From positions 434,001-498,000 of the forward strand of contig JBDVJO010000002.1 in the NCBI GenBank assembly GCA_039939375.1: 64,000 nucleotides of DNA, in the 5' to 3' direction. Source of the stretch: Paracrocinitomix sp039939375 (GTDB lineage Bacteria > Bacteroidota > Bacteroidia > Flavobacteriales_D > Crocinitomicaceae). Shown here piece after piece: positions 44,272 to 52,937 of this stretch. The translations under genes were made by a program, and so were the position numbers. The notes under the pieces were generated by a model. That model did not search any database and had not been told where the DNA came from. It was given only the letters and a program-made list of their open reading frames with translations. Positions within the stretch are counted from its first letter, which is position 1, and each line of letters begins with the position of its first letter.

Positions 44272-44359
44272 GGAGAGGTGCCTGAGTGGCCGAAAGGACT
44301 TGTTTGCTAAATAAGCGTACCTCAAAAGGGTACCCTGGGTTCGAATCCCAGTCTCTCCG
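44272..44359 (+). tRNA. tRNA-Ser (GCU)
   Basis: The 88-base gene has a 7-bp acceptor stem (GGAGAGG with TCTCTCC, last pair G-T), discriminator G, a D arm with CCTGAGTGG, anticodon loop TTGCTAA (GCT anticodon), the long variable arm typical of serine tRNAs and a GGTTCGAATCC T arm. It reads AGC/AGU codons. CCA is not encoded. Confidence 0.95.
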
Positions 44360-44401
44360 CAAAATGAAAAGTAAATAAAATTTACTTTTCTTAAAGATTG
44401 G

Positions 44402-44431
44402 TTGCAAAGAATGATTTTATGTCTATCTTTG
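44402..44431 (+). promoter_or_regulatory. Bacteroidota-type promoter of tRNA-Pro
   Basis: TTG (44402-44404), 19 bases and TATCTTTG (44424-44431) match the -33/-7 consensus exactly. Transcription would start close to 44438, just before the tRNA at 44450. Confidence 0.65.
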
Positions 44432-44449
44432 CACCGCCTTTAGGGCTTT

Positions 44450-44524
44450 CGGGGTGTAGCGTAGCCCGGTTATCGCGCGTCGTTTGGGACGACGAGGTCG
44501 CAGGTTCGAATCCTGCCACCCCGA
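44450..44524 (+). tRNA. tRNA-Pro (UGG)
   Basis: Acceptor CGGGGTG pairs with CACCCCG, the discriminator is A, and the anticodon stem CGTCG/CGACG holds the loop TTTGGGA with anticodon TGG. The T arm GGTTCGAATCC is present. CCA is not encoded. A terminator-like hairpin follows immediately. Confidence 0.95.
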
Positions 44525-44525
44525 C

Positions 44526-44553
44526 AAGGAGATACAATTGTATCTCCTTTTTC
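44526..44553 (+). terminator. Terminator after tRNA-Pro
   Basis: AAGGAGATAC and GTATCTCCTT form a perfect stem around a short AATT loop, followed by TTTT. Confidence 0.8.
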
Positions 44554-44592
44554 ACTGAAGTATCTGTCGCTTCATTAAAAAAGACAAGAGTG

Positions 44593-44666
44593 GGGCCTGT
44601 AGCTCAGCTGGATAGAGCACCTCCCTTCTAAGGAGGCGGTCAAAGGTTCGAATCCTTTCGGGCTCA
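44593..44666 (+). tRNA. tRNA-Arg (UCU)
   Basis: Acceptor GGGCCTG pairs with CGGGCTC (two G-T pairs), the discriminator is A, and the anticodon stem CCTCC/GGAGG encloses CTTCTAA with anticodon TCT. It reads AGA/AGG. CCA is not encoded. A terminator hairpin follows 10 bases later. Confidence 0.95.
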
Positions 44667-44676
44667 CTAAGAGAAA

Positions 44677-44706
44677 AAGCTTACATCTGTGATGTAGGCT
44701 TTTTTC
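44677..44706 (+). terminator. Terminator after tRNA-Arg
   Basis: AAGCTTACATC pairs with GATGTAGGCTT around TGT with one mismatched or G-T position, followed by six T residues. Confidence 0.78.
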
Positions 44707-44758
44707 GTTTCAAGACTGAATCAAATTCATTCGAATGAAGGCTAGGAATGAAAAAAGC

Positions 44759-44938
44759 CGTAGCGATTGCAAATCGCACAAGCTTTATTCTCGGAATTCG
44801 GAGGGCAAAAGGATCTGCGAAGCTAATCCTGCCGTCAAATGCACCAGCTTAAGAGAGTAGATGAAGCAAAAAAGGACAGGATTCCAATGCAGTTGGAATT
44901 AGACTTTATGCTTGTTAGGAGCAATGCGGTAGGATCAC
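44759..44938 (+). repeat. Tandem repeat copy 1 (about 190-bp unit) with REP-like hairpin
   Basis: This unit begins with a perfect hairpin GCGATT-GCA-AATCGC and contains an imperfect hairpin GGATCTGCGAAGCTAATCC. It ends in a coding-like segment. An ATG at 44839 opens MHQLKRVDEAKKDRIPMQLE, then LDFMLVRSN, which reads on into copy 2. The segment resembles the 3' end of a gene, but I do not recognise the protein. The hairpin is of a type common in repetitive intergenic elements of Bacteroidota. Confidence 0.8.
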
Positions 44939-44948
44939 GGTACGTAAT

Positions 44949-45128
44949 CGTAGCGATTGCAAATCGCAAGCTTTATTCTCGGAATTCGGAGGGCAAAAGG
45001 ATCTGCGAAGCTAATCCTGCCGTCAAATGTACCAGCTTAAGGGAGTAGACGAAGCAAAAAAGTCAAAGATTCCAATGCAATTAGAATTAGACTTTATGCT
45101 TGTAAAGAGCAATACGCAGAGGATCATA
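44949..45128 (+). repeat. Tandem repeat copy 2 (about 190-bp unit)
   Basis: The unit repeats copy 1 at an offset of 190 bases, falling to 188 after a 2-base deletion behind the hairpin, with roughly 90% identity. The same peptide frame reopens at 45027 (MYQLKGVDEAKKSKIPMQLE, then LDFMLVKSNTQRIIE) and stops at 45134. Most base changes in that frame are synonymous or conservative, suggesting the segment came from a real coding end. No transposase or full-length gene is nearby. Confidence 0.8.
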
Positions 45129-45201
45129 GAATAATCTTTTCAGGCACACCAAGAAAAACAACTTTACATATAAGATAGGAATGCAAAGAATTACTTGACA
45201 C

Positions 45202-45231
45202 AAAAAAAGCCATCCGCAAAAGCGAATGGCT
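45202..45231 (-). terminator. Terminator of the cold-shock gene
   Basis: On the minus strand AGCCATTCGC pairs with GCGGATGGCT, with one mismatch, around a T-rich loop, and is followed by seven T residues. It lies 34 bases after the csp stop. Confidence 0.82.
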
Positions 45232-45264
45232 GTTTAAAAAATTATATCGATTAAAAGTTCGGTA

Positions 45265-45456
45265 CTAAAGTACTTTTACTTTTACTGCGTTTAATCCTTT
45301 TCTTCCTTCTTCAAGTTCGAACTCTACTGCATCTCCTTCACGGATTTCATCAATTAATCCTGAGATATGTACAAAATGTTCTTTGTTTGTACCTTCTTCA
45401 ACGATAAATCCAAATCCTTTTGCTTCGTTGAAAAACTTTACTGTTCCTTTATTCAT
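45265..45456 (-). CDS. Cold-shock domain protein
   Basis: The 63-residue protein is a single cold-shock domain with RNP1 (KGFGFIVEE) and RNP2 (HFVHISGL) motifs, preceded by NKGTVKFFNEA. Such proteins bind single-stranded RNA and DNA as chaperones. A TATATTTG box on this strand (45480-45487) fits a -7 promoter element. The gene is monocistronic with its own terminator. Confidence 0.95.
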   Translation of the reverse strand: MNKGTVKFFNEAKGFGFIVEEGTNKEHFVHISGLIDEIREGDAVEFELEEGRKGLNAVKVKVL

Positions 45457-45622
45457 AATAATTATTTAATTAATTGCGGCAAATATAAGGTCAAATACCA
45501 TTGGTTGAGCGGTTTTATGCTTTTTTTTGAAAAATAATTAAACCGCCTACAATTAACTGATCCTGAATAACTACTTTTATTTTAGGCTCAAATTATAAAT
45601 AATATCTTTAAAAACTTCGTCC

Positions 45623-46510
45623 ATGAATTTAGAAAACATTCACTTTTTTAATTCCAACATTGAATTTAGCGCAAAGGCATTAAGTCGATCTATTATTAAA
45701 ATACTGAATGATTATTCGATCAACTTTAATTTAACAGATATTCAAATTGATCAGGCCACAAATGAGAATGTAACACTCATGAATGCTAGCTTTCATTCTG
45801 GTGGCTGCAAGCTTAGTATTATAGAGTTCAATGCTTCAAGTCAATTGAGATTTCAAATGTTATTTGAGGGAGAAGGTAAACGATTCAAAATAGAATTAGA
45901 ATACAATAATTCTAGTCCAGATGGTTTTCTTAGCTTCTTCGTAGATCCAGATATTAATAATACAGCCTTTAAGAAAATTGCAGAATTATTGAAGTCCACT
46001 GCTGTAAATGGTAATTCTGAGAAGGTAAAATCTAATGATAATAACATTGAATCTTTAGACAACGGGATACCAGAATCTGTAGTGTCTGAAGTAAAAGCTG
46101 AAAAGGAGGAGCCATTAGTTGCTGAGTTGCAAGAACGTGAATTGGAAGATGTTGCTCCAGTTATTAATAAGGATGAATTAGCAATATTTAAAAATTCAGA
46201 ACATAATAACGGTGGCTGCAGTTGTCCAAAAGACAACAGAATGTATTATTCAGAAACTGAATTGGCATTAAGTGATGTTTCAGATCGTTTCAGGAAATTA
46301 CTTGTTGTAGAAACAAAAGGTAAACTTTTGATTCAAAAGTGTGAACATTGCGGAGAACATTTGTTTTTTGAATCTTCAAATCAAACTTATCTAAAGAAAA
46401 TATCTACTGAAACGGCAGATTATTTGCTCTCAATGAAAGCTCAAATAGAAGTTGTTTGTAAAGATAAAGGTGTCAGTGTTTTAAGGGAGAAAATACTCCC
46501 AGCCGAATAG
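45623..46510 (+). CDS. Unknown protein with C-terminal Cys-rich segment
   Basis: The 295-residue product has no signal or membrane segment. Residues 1-120 look like a compact alpha/beta domain (INFNLTDIQIDQATNENVTL, CKLSIIEFNAS, FKIELEYNN). An acidic, low-complexity linker spans about 120-190. The C-terminal 100 residues carry HNNGGCSCPKD and QKCEHCGEHLFF, four cysteines in two CxC/CxxC pairs, which could bind zinc. It begins the plus-strand signalling stretch but has no signalling motif. The family is unknown. Confidence 0.6.
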   Translation: MNLENIHFFNSNIEFSAKALSRSIIKILNDYSINFNLTDIQIDQATNENVTLMNASFHSGGCKLSIIEFNASSQLRFQMLFEGEGKRFKIELEYNNSSPDGFLSFFVDPDINNTAFKKIAELLKSTAVNGNSEKVKSNDNNIESLDNGIPESVVSEVKAEKEEPLVAELQERELEDVAPVINKDELAIFKNSEHNNGGCSCPKDNRMYYSETELALSDVSDRFRKLLVVETKGKLLIQKCEHCGEHLFFESSNQTYLKKISTETADYLLSMKAQIEVVCKDKGVSVLREKILPAE

Positions 46511-46687
46511 TTTTGTCCTGTGAAAAATTGACTTTTGTCGCTGAAAACTATATATTCATCTAAGAAAATTTAGTTTTTCAATTCTTTAGGTCTTTATACC
46601 TAGTTAAAATTAGAGTTTTCCATAAATTTTTATTTTTAACTAAATATATCAGATTTTGATTGAATTCTTGCAAAACAGAGTGCCCCT

Positions 46688-47131
46688 ATGACGGACAAAA
46701 GAGATAGTTTAAAAAAATTTAACCTGCTATTGGTAGAAGATAATGAGGATGAAATAATTTTATTCAATGAGGCATTAAGATCACAATCTCCAATTCAAGA
46801 AATTATTGTAGAAAGGGATGGAGAAAAAGCTCTTGAATATCTGAAAAGCATGCATGATGCTGAAGATTGTGTAATTCCTGATCTAGTTTTATTAGATCTG
46901 AATATGCCCAAAAAAGGTGGTTTAGAGGTGTTGACTGAAATCAAGTCTGACCCTAAGCTAAAAGGTATTCCTGTTATTATTTTTACAACTTCAAAATCTG
47001 AAAGTGACATAAGATTTAGCTATGATAATTTTGCAAGCTGTTATATCTCTAAGCCAATGTCGTTTGAAGGTTTGAAAGGTGTAATTGTCAAGATTGAAGA
47101 GTTTTGGTTAAATTTAGTTGAACTTCCTTAA
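46688..47131 (+). CDS. Single-domain response regulator (Rcp1-like receiver)
   Basis: The 147-residue protein is a lone REC domain. The acidic pair lies in LLVEDNEDE, the phospho-acceptor Asp in LVLLDLNMPKKGG, and the conserved Thr and Lys in VIIFTTSKSE and CYISKP. It has no output domain, as in Rcp1/CheY-type shuttles. A hybrid kinase gene follows after nine bases, so the two probably exchange phosphoryl groups. Confidence 0.9.
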   Translation: MTDKRDSLKKFNLLLVEDNEDEIILFNEALRSQSPIQEIIVERDGEKALEYLKSMHDAEDCVIPDLVLLDLNMPKKGGLEVLTEIKSDPKLKGIPVIIFTTSKSESDIRFSYDNFASCYISKPMSFEGLKGVIVKIEEFWLNLVELP

Positions 47132-47140
47132 TTATATTTT

Positions 47141-49084
47141 TTGGCAGATATAATTTATATTGAAGATAATCCTGATGATGCATTTTTTATGCATGAGTTA
47201 GTTTCAGGTATTCCAGAAATAAAGAATTTAGAAGTAGCCACATCATTGGCAGAGGGTAAAGAAAAGTTGCTTAGAACAAAGTTTGACCTAGTGTTTTTGG
47301 ATTTATCTTTGCCTGATTCCTTTGGCATTGAAACCATTAAAACTGTCTATTCGTCATTTTCTGACATTCCAATAATTGTCTTTACAGGCTTGAATAATGA
47401 AGAAATGGGGCTTCAAGCAATTTCTTCAGGTGCACAAGATTATTTGATTAAAGGAGAGTACAATGAAAAGCTCCTGAGAAAATCAGTGTTTTATGCGATT
47501 GAAAGGCATAAAGGACAGCAAGAAATTAAAAGAGCACAAGAGAATTTATCAAAAGCTGAAGAAATTGCTTTACTTGGAAATTGGGAATTCACTTTAGACG
47601 GAAGCTTTTCTAAAGTTTCTACAGGTGTCCATAAGATTTTTGGTTTAACGGAAGAGGCGACCATTAATAGTTTAGATGATTATTTTTTCTTCGTAATTTC
47701 TGATGATGTTTTAATGGTGAAAAATTCACTGGCTAAGCTTACTAAAAAAGGGGATACAATCAAGTATTCTGAACGAATAAGAAAAGTTAATGGAGAGATA
47801 AGGTATCTAGACACCACGGTTGAATGTTCCTGGAATGAAGAATTTGAAGTATTATCAATTTTTGGTGTAACAATAGATGTTACTGAAAGTAAGCTTGCTC
47901 AAATTAGACTTAAAGAAAGTGAGGTAAAGTTACTTGAAGCCCAAGTTTTAGCAAATATCGGTAACTGGGAATATGATTTTGCAAATGATAGGTTTCATGG
48001 TTCACCGCATTCGTATAAAATTTTTGATCTTGATCCTAATACTACTCATTCACCCGCAGGAATAATAAATGAAATGACCTGGGGTTCTGATGCTGTTAAA
48101 ATTTATAATACAATTAAAGAACATGTTTATTCAAAAGAACCGTTTTCATTAGAGTTTAAGGTGGGGACACCAAAAGGAGCAACAAAATATATTAAAGCCA
48201 AAGCTCAAATATTTCCGAAAATAGGTAGTGAAGATGCAGTGATGAGAGGAACAGTCCAAGATGTCACTGCATTGAAAGAAGCGGAACTAGTAAAAGAAGA
48301 ATTCACAAAACAATTAGAATCTCAAGTAGCAAAACGAACAGCCGAATTGGTTCAAACTAAAAAAAAGCTTGAAGTTTCTTTAGAAAAAGAAAAGGAGTTA
48401 GGTGATTTGAAATCTCGATTCGTTTCAACTGCTTCTCATCAATTTAGAACACCTTTAACTGTTATACAGTCCTCTGTTGGTTTGTTGGATATGCAGCTAG
48501 ACTTGGTTGAAGAAGAAATGAAACCGGTATTGAGAAAGGTGACATCACGAATAAAGAATGAAGTGGTCAGAATGACGAGCTTGATGAATGACGTATTAAT
48601 TTTGGGTAAAATTGAAGCGCGAAGCTTAAAACCAGTTTTTGAAAAAGTTCAAGTTGTTGATCTCGTTCAAGAAATAGTTAAATCCTTCAATGAGATTCAA
48701 GATGACGCCAGAAAAGCTTCCATCCAGATTTCTGGAGAACCTGCGTCCATGCCGCTAGATCCAAATTTATTTGAGCATTCTTTTTCGAACATACTTTCTA
48801 ATGCCTTTAAATATTCAAAAGGTAAAAAAGCTCCAATAGTTAACCTGTTATTTGAACCTGATTTGTTTCAGGTCAAAATAAAAGACTTTGGTATAGGGAT
48901 TCCTAAAACTGAAGTGAACTCTCTTTTTGAACCGTTTTTTAGAGCGTCCAATGTTGGAGAAGTAGATGGTACAGGGCTGGGAACAGCCATAGTAAAAGAA
49001 TATGTAGAATTGATGAACGGAGAAATCGATTTTACAAGTGAAGAACAATCAGGGAGTGAATTTATATTGACTTTTAATAAGTAA
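47141..49084 (+). CDS. Hybrid sensor histidine kinase REC-PAS-PAS-HisKA-HATPase
   Basis: The start is TTG, nine bases after the lone-receiver stop; an in-frame stop lies just upstream and no earlier ATG exists. An N-terminal REC domain (IIYIEDNPDDA, LVFLDLSLPDSFG, YLIKG) spans residues 1-125. Two PAS domains follow (about 140-255 and 265-385), each with the NIGNWEY/LLGNWEF type opening. HisKA carries His433 (FVSTASHQFRTPLTV), and the ATPase domain has its N-box (NILSNAFKYSKG), DFGIGIP and GTGLGTAIVKEYVE. There are no membrane helices, so it senses a cytoplasmic signal. Confidence 0.92.
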   Translation: MADIIYIEDNPDDAFFMHELVSGIPEIKNLEVATSLAEGKEKLLRTKFDLVFLDLSLPDSFGIETIKTVYSSFSDIPIIVFTGLNNEEMGLQAISSGAQDYLIKGEYNEKLLRKSVFYAIERHKGQQEIKRAQENLSKAEEIALLGNWEFTLDGSFSKVSTGVHKIFGLTEEATINSLDDYFFFVISDDVLMVKNSLAKLTKKGDTIKYSERIRKVNGEIRYLDTTVECSWNEEFEVLSIFGVTIDVTESKLAQIRLKESEVKLLEAQVLANIGNWEYDFANDRFHGSPHSYKIFDLDPNTTHSPAGIINEMTWGSDAVKIYNTIKEHVYSKEPFSLEFKVGTPKGATKYIKAKAQIFPKIGSEDAVMRGTVQDVTALKEAELVKEEFTKQLESQVAKRTAELVQTKKKLEVSLEKEKELGDLKSRFVSTASHQFRTPLTVIQSSVGLLDMQLDLVEEEMKPVLRKVTSRIKNEVVRMTSLMNDVLILGKIEARSLKPVFEKVQVVDLVQEIVKSFNEIQDDARKASIQISGEPASMPLDPNLFEHSFSNILSNAFKYSKGKKAPIVNLLFEPDLFQVKIKDFGIGIPKTEVNSLFEPFFRASNVGEVDGTGLGTAIVKEYVELMNGEIDFTSEEQSGSEFILTFNK

Positions 49085-49088
49085 GACT

Positions 49089-49844
49089 ATGGCTAAAATT
49101 TTAGTGATCGAAGATGAATTAAATATAAGAGAAGTATTAAAAGATATTCTCGATTTGGCAGGATATGAAGTGGAAACTGCAAGCAACGGTCGATCTGGAT
49201 TTGAGGCTTTTTCTAATACCAAACCTGATCTGGTTTTATGTGATGTGAATATGCCAGATTTAAACGGGTTTGATTTGCTGTCAGCTATTAATCAACGCTT
49301 TAGTGATGAAGTGATTCCACCATTTTTGTTTTTGACGGCAAATGTTGAACCTGAGGATATTAGAGCTGGCTTGAATTTAGGAGCTGATGATTATATTACC
49401 AAACCATTCGATCATAGAGAGATTTTGCAAATAATCAAGCTTAGATTAGACAAACGAAAAAAACTAATGGCAGAATCCAAAGATGTTTCCTCTGCCGTAA
49501 ATCAAGTATCAAAAGACTTTGTATTTAATAAACTAGCCTTACCTTCTGAAGAAGGTTTAGAAATCATTCCGTTTGAAAATTTAATTAGAGTAGAGGCAGA
49601 CAGGGCATATTGTAAGTTTTATTTGAATGATGGAAGAAAAATTATGGTATCAAAGCCCATGAAAGAGTTTGAAGAAAAGTTGATTCAAAATAATTTCTTC
49701 AAAGTTCATAAATCTTCAATTGTAAATCTTGAATATGCTGAGCGATATTTAAATGGAAAAGGAGGACAACTTAAAATGTCTGATGGTAGTTTAATCGCCG
49801 TATCCGTAAGAAAGAAGAAAGAGTTAATGGATTTTTTCAAGTAG
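49089..49844 (+). CDS. LytTR-type response regulator
   Basis: Residues 1-125 form a receiver (KILVIEDELNIREV, LVLCDVNMPDLNGFD, FLTANV, YITKPFD). Residues 145-250 are a LytTR DNA-binding domain (IPFENLIRVEADRAYCKFYL, FFKVHKSSIVNLEYAERYL, then GSLIAVSVRKKKELM). It lies five bases after the hybrid kinase stop, so it is the likely cognate regulator and controls transcription directly. Targets are unknown. Confidence 0.92.
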   Translation: MAKILVIEDELNIREVLKDILDLAGYEVETASNGRSGFEAFSNTKPDLVLCDVNMPDLNGFDLLSAINQRFSDEVIPPFLFLTANVEPEDIRAGLNLGADDYITKPFDHREILQIIKLRLDKRKKLMAESKDVSSAVNQVSKDFVFNKLALPSEEGLEIIPFENLIRVEADRAYCKFYLNDGRKIMVSKPMKEFEEKLIQNNFFKVHKSSIVNLEYAERYLNGKGGQLKMSDGSLIAVSVRKKKELMDFFK

Positions 49845-49933
49845 TTGCCTTTCGGAAAACTAAACTTTACGTTCGGAAATTAGTTGTAAAATCTTGAACA
49901 CTTGGGTTATAACTTGGCTAAAAATTAATAGCC

Positions 49934-51184
49934 ATGTCAAAAATTTTAATCATTGAGGATAACCCAGACATTAGAGCTTCTGTAGCTGATGTTTTAGAGT
50001 TTCATCATTATGACGTTTATCAAGCTTGTAACGGTGAAGAGGGCTTTGAATTAGCCAAAAATGAAAAACCAGATTTAGTATTATGTGATGTTTTGATGCC
50101 CAAACTTAATGGTTGGCAAACCTTTGATAAATTCAAATCTGTGGAAGAATTAAAGTTTATTCCCTTCGTATTTACAACTGCGCTTTCTAGGATAGAAGAC
50201 ATGAGAAAAGGGATGACTCTGGGAGCAGAAGATTATATCACCAAGCCTTTTGATAACTATGATTTAATAAATACCGTAAAGCGTTTGCTGGATAAACACA
50301 ATGCACTTCAAGATCATGTTATTGCAAGTAACGAAGCATCAAGTTTAACATCTCTTCAGGCAAAAGAATTACAGCTTCAAGAGTTTTCTGAAAGCCTTGA
50401 ACGTGCTAAAATTGTTCAACAAGCGACACTCCCAAGCATTCCTTATTTAGAAAACTTATTCAATCCATTTGCTTTAATGTACCTTCCAAAAGATACCGTG
50501 TCTGGAGATTTTTATTGGGCAAAAAAGATGGGTGATATTAAGTTAATTGCGATTGCTGATTGCACAGGTCATGGAATTCCAGGAGCATTGATGACTATGG
50601 CTTGTACTAATATGCTGAATTTTATAGTGCAATCTCCTGAATTTAATACCCCTAAAAGTATTTTAACGAAAGCTAATCAGTTGGTAGTAGATTTTCTTCA
50701 TTCTGAGGCTAATCAACTGCAAGATGGTATGGATATCTCTTTGTGTGCGATTGATTCAAAAAATAAAAAAATACACTATGTTGGTGCTCAACGACCTTTA
50801 TTTATTATGTCTGAAAACGACAAAGTAGATGGTTTAAACCCCGGAGAATTTGTTTCTTATGAGACTCCTGATAATTCTTTCATTCACAAAATAAAGGGAG
50901 GACGCTATTCTATTGGTGTTTATTATGATGATTTTGAACTTACAGAACACGTTATAAATTATTCTGAGGGAGATGTTGTTTATATGTTTTCAGACGGAAT
51001 CACAGATCAGTTCGGAGGAGTTAAAGGTAAAAAATTCAACACTAAAAGATTGATAGAGTTATTGACGAAAGTAAAAGATCTGTCAATGGAGAATCAACAA
51101 CGTGTTTTGAATTGCGTGTTTGAAGAATGGAAAGGCGATAACGAGCAAATTGATGATGTTACTTTAATAGGAATTAAGCTGTAA
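49934..51184 (+). CDS. Receiver-linked SpoIIE/RsbU-type protein phosphatase
   Basis: A receiver domain (residues 1-125; ILIIEDNPDIRAS, LVLCDVLMPKLNGWQ, YITKPFD) is followed by a coiled linker and a PP2C-like SpoIIE domain (about 185-416). Metal-binding motifs are present: SGDFYWAKK, IADCTGHGIPGALM, MFSDGITDQFG and DDVTLIGIKL. Such enzymes dephosphorylate STAS-domain antagonists in partner-switching pathways. Two SpoIIAA/STAS-like genes lie about 5 kb away (56230-57022) and are possible substrates. The gene is about 90 bases after the LytTR regulator. Confidence 0.9.
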   Translation: MSKILIIEDNPDIRASVADVLEFHHYDVYQACNGEEGFELAKNEKPDLVLCDVLMPKLNGWQTFDKFKSVEELKFIPFVFTTALSRIEDMRKGMTLGAEDYITKPFDNYDLINTVKRLLDKHNALQDHVIASNEASSLTSLQAKELQLQEFSESLERAKIVQQATLPSIPYLENLFNPFALMYLPKDTVSGDFYWAKKMGDIKLIAIADCTGHGIPGALMTMACTNMLNFIVQSPEFNTPKSILTKANQLVVDFLHSEANQLQDGMDISLCAIDSKNKKIHYVGAQRPLFIMSENDKVDGLNPGEFVSYETPDNSFIHKIKGGRYSIGVYYDDFELTEHVINYSEGDVVYMFSDGITDQFGGVKGKKFNTKRLIELLTKVKDLSMENQQRVLNCVFEEWKGDNEQIDDVTLIGIKL

Positions 51185-51293
51185 AAGAATTCAAATCTGG
51201 CAATTTAACACGTTGGGAAATTCACTCCTTACGATTGGTAAATATCCCATGTTTTTCCGGTTTTAGCCGATTACATTTATTAAAAAAGACGCC

Positions 51294-52328
51294 ATGATTC
51301 GAATTTTACTATTAGTTACAGGATTTCTTTCGTTCCAACCTTTTTGCCAATCAGATTATGGCGTAAAATTTAAAATTACTGCTCCAGATGGATTTACAGA
51401 TGAAACTGTGGTACGTTTAAATCATGATGCTTCTAGTGCCTTTGATGGTGCTTATGACGCATTTAAATGGTTCACCTGGAATAACGAAGTTCCCTCAATT
51501 TATTCAAATTCATCTAATAATGATCCTTTGTCAATAAATACGCATGATTTTATGGATAAGGATACAACTATGATGATATGGATGAGAGCAATGATTACCG
51601 GCGGAACTTTTACAATGGAGACGGAACAAATGGGGGCTTTTCCTGAAAATGTGAAATTGGCATTAAAAGATATAGAATCTAATGTTGTTTATGAATTGGA
51701 CCAAGACTTAACCTTCAATTTTAGCGTTTCTACTTCGCCCAATGACTTTGAGAGGTTTGAATTATTTTATTCAGCTGAAGCTTCTGTAGATACAGTAGGG
51801 CAGTCTGCTATCGTTACAAATATGGGTAATTATAATTGGGAATATGAATTGTATGATTCAATGAATCAAGTCATAGAATCTAATTCAGTTACAGATCAAT
51901 TTATAACACTTGAAGATTTAAATCCTGGCTTATATACCGTTTTGGTTACTGATGCTTATAGTTTAGTAGATACTTTAGTTTTTGAAATTCAAGAAGTAAC
52001 AAATCCAACTAATGGAAACGAAGCAGCAGGTGAGCTAGCAGAGAGGGCAGAGGATGTTAATCCAAATGAAAGTGGGACAGCCTCTTTGTTCGAAATGAAT
52101 TCAGATGCTTCATTAACAATTTCAGTGGAATTTGGTCAGAAATTCATTAATTACAAGCTTGAAGAATTAGTTCAGGCGCAATTGAATATTTACAATTATG
52201 CTGGACAGTTATTGATTTCTAAATCCGTAAGTTCAGAAGAATTAGATCATTATCTAATCCCAGAAAATATTTCAGCAGGAATAATTTTAATTCAATCAGA
52301 AAAAGTGATGCAATCAGTCAAATTTTAA
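51294..52328 (+). CDS. Secreted protein with probable type IX sorting tail
   Basis: A signal peptide (MIRILLLVTGFLSFQPFCQS) is followed by about 240 residues without recognisable domain, including a strand-rich N-terminal part (VKFKITAPDGFTDETVVRLN). The C-terminal 75 residues (LNIYNYAGQLLISKSVS, SAGIILIQSEKVMQSVKF) resemble a type IX sorting domain, although the usual YPNP strand is lacking. It is probably surface-exposed. It stands between signalling genes and a convergent arsenate-reductase-like gene. Confidence 0.62.
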   Translation: MIRILLLVTGFLSFQPFCQSDYGVKFKITAPDGFTDETVVRLNHDASSAFDGAYDAFKWFTWNNEVPSIYSNSSNNDPLSINTHDFMDKDTTMMIWMRAMITGGTFTMETEQMGAFPENVKLALKDIESNVVYELDQDLTFNFSVSTSPNDFERFELFYSAEASVDTVGQSAIVTNMGNYNWEYELYDSMNQVIESNSVTDQFITLEDLNPGLYTVLVTDAYSLVDTLVFEIQEVTNPTNGNEAAGELAERAEDVNPNESGTASLFEMNSDASLTISVEFGQKFINYKLEELVQAQLNIYNYAGQLLISKSVSSEELDHYLIPENISAGIILIQSEKVMQSVKF

Positions 52329-52330
52329 CT

Positions 52331-52933
52331 TTAAACTTGACTAAAGGCATAGAAAAGTTCGCGTGCTATTTGGAGTGAACGCTCTGCATACTTTTCTTTT
52401 TGTTGCGGTGTATCATCAAAGGCCTTTGGGTCTTCAAAAGGGATTAATATTCTTTTTGAAGCTGTAGCAATGTATGGACAATTCGTATCTGCAGATGAGC
52501 AAACCATAACCGCACCAAAATTTTCTTGAGGATTAAATGAGTCATCAAAAATTTTAGAAAACCCCATTATTGGATGACTGTTAGCATCATACTTTAAAGC
52601 ATAAATTGGGTTTTCAGTTTTTGCTAAAACCTGAACATCAAAACCTTGATCTTGCAAGGTTTCTCCTATCATTGGGTACATATTCGTAACTTCAGTTCCA
52701 CCTGAATAACATCTTATTTGGTTAAAACCATAATGATTTGAAGCAACTTGGGCCCAGATCTGAGATAAATGTGATCTCCTTGAATTGTGCACGCAAATAA
52801 AGATTAAGTCAGTGTTTTGCTTTTTTTCTTTTATAAAATCGCTCAACGTTTGCAGTGCGGCTTTTCGGTCTTCAGGAATCAAATTAAATTCTGATTTAAT
52901 TTGGTCAATTATTGTTTCAATTTTTTTGTTCAT
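52331..52933 (-). CDS. Arsenate reductase-like low-molecular-weight phosphatase family protein
   Basis: The catalytic P-loop CVHNSRRS (from about residue 47) and a following Asp-containing segment place it in the LMW protein-tyrosine phosphatase/ArsC fold. The Cys pair VCSSADTNCP later in the chain could serve in disulfide relay. At 200 residues it has an extra 40-residue N-terminal helix found in Bacteroidota versions of the ars operon. It lies after DUF6428 and an ArsR-type regulator. No arsenite permease gene is adjacent. Confidence 0.8.
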   Translation of the reverse strand: MNKKIETIIDQIKSEFNLIPEDRKAALQTLSDFIKEKKQNTDLIFICVHNSRRSHLSQIWAQVASNHYGFNQIRCYSGGTEVTNMYPMIGETLQDQGFDVQVLAKTENPIYALKYDANSHPIMGFSKIFDDSFNPQENFGAVMVCSSADTNCPYIATASKRILIPFEDPKAFDDTPQQKEKYAERSLQIARELFYAFSQV

Positions 52934-52937
52934 ATCG

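Noticed and set aside
44398..44631. 77-codon ORF across the tRNA-Pro and tRNA-Arg region
   Set aside because: It runs through the tRNA-Pro gene and a terminator hairpin into the tRNA-Arg gene, and has no credible protein features.
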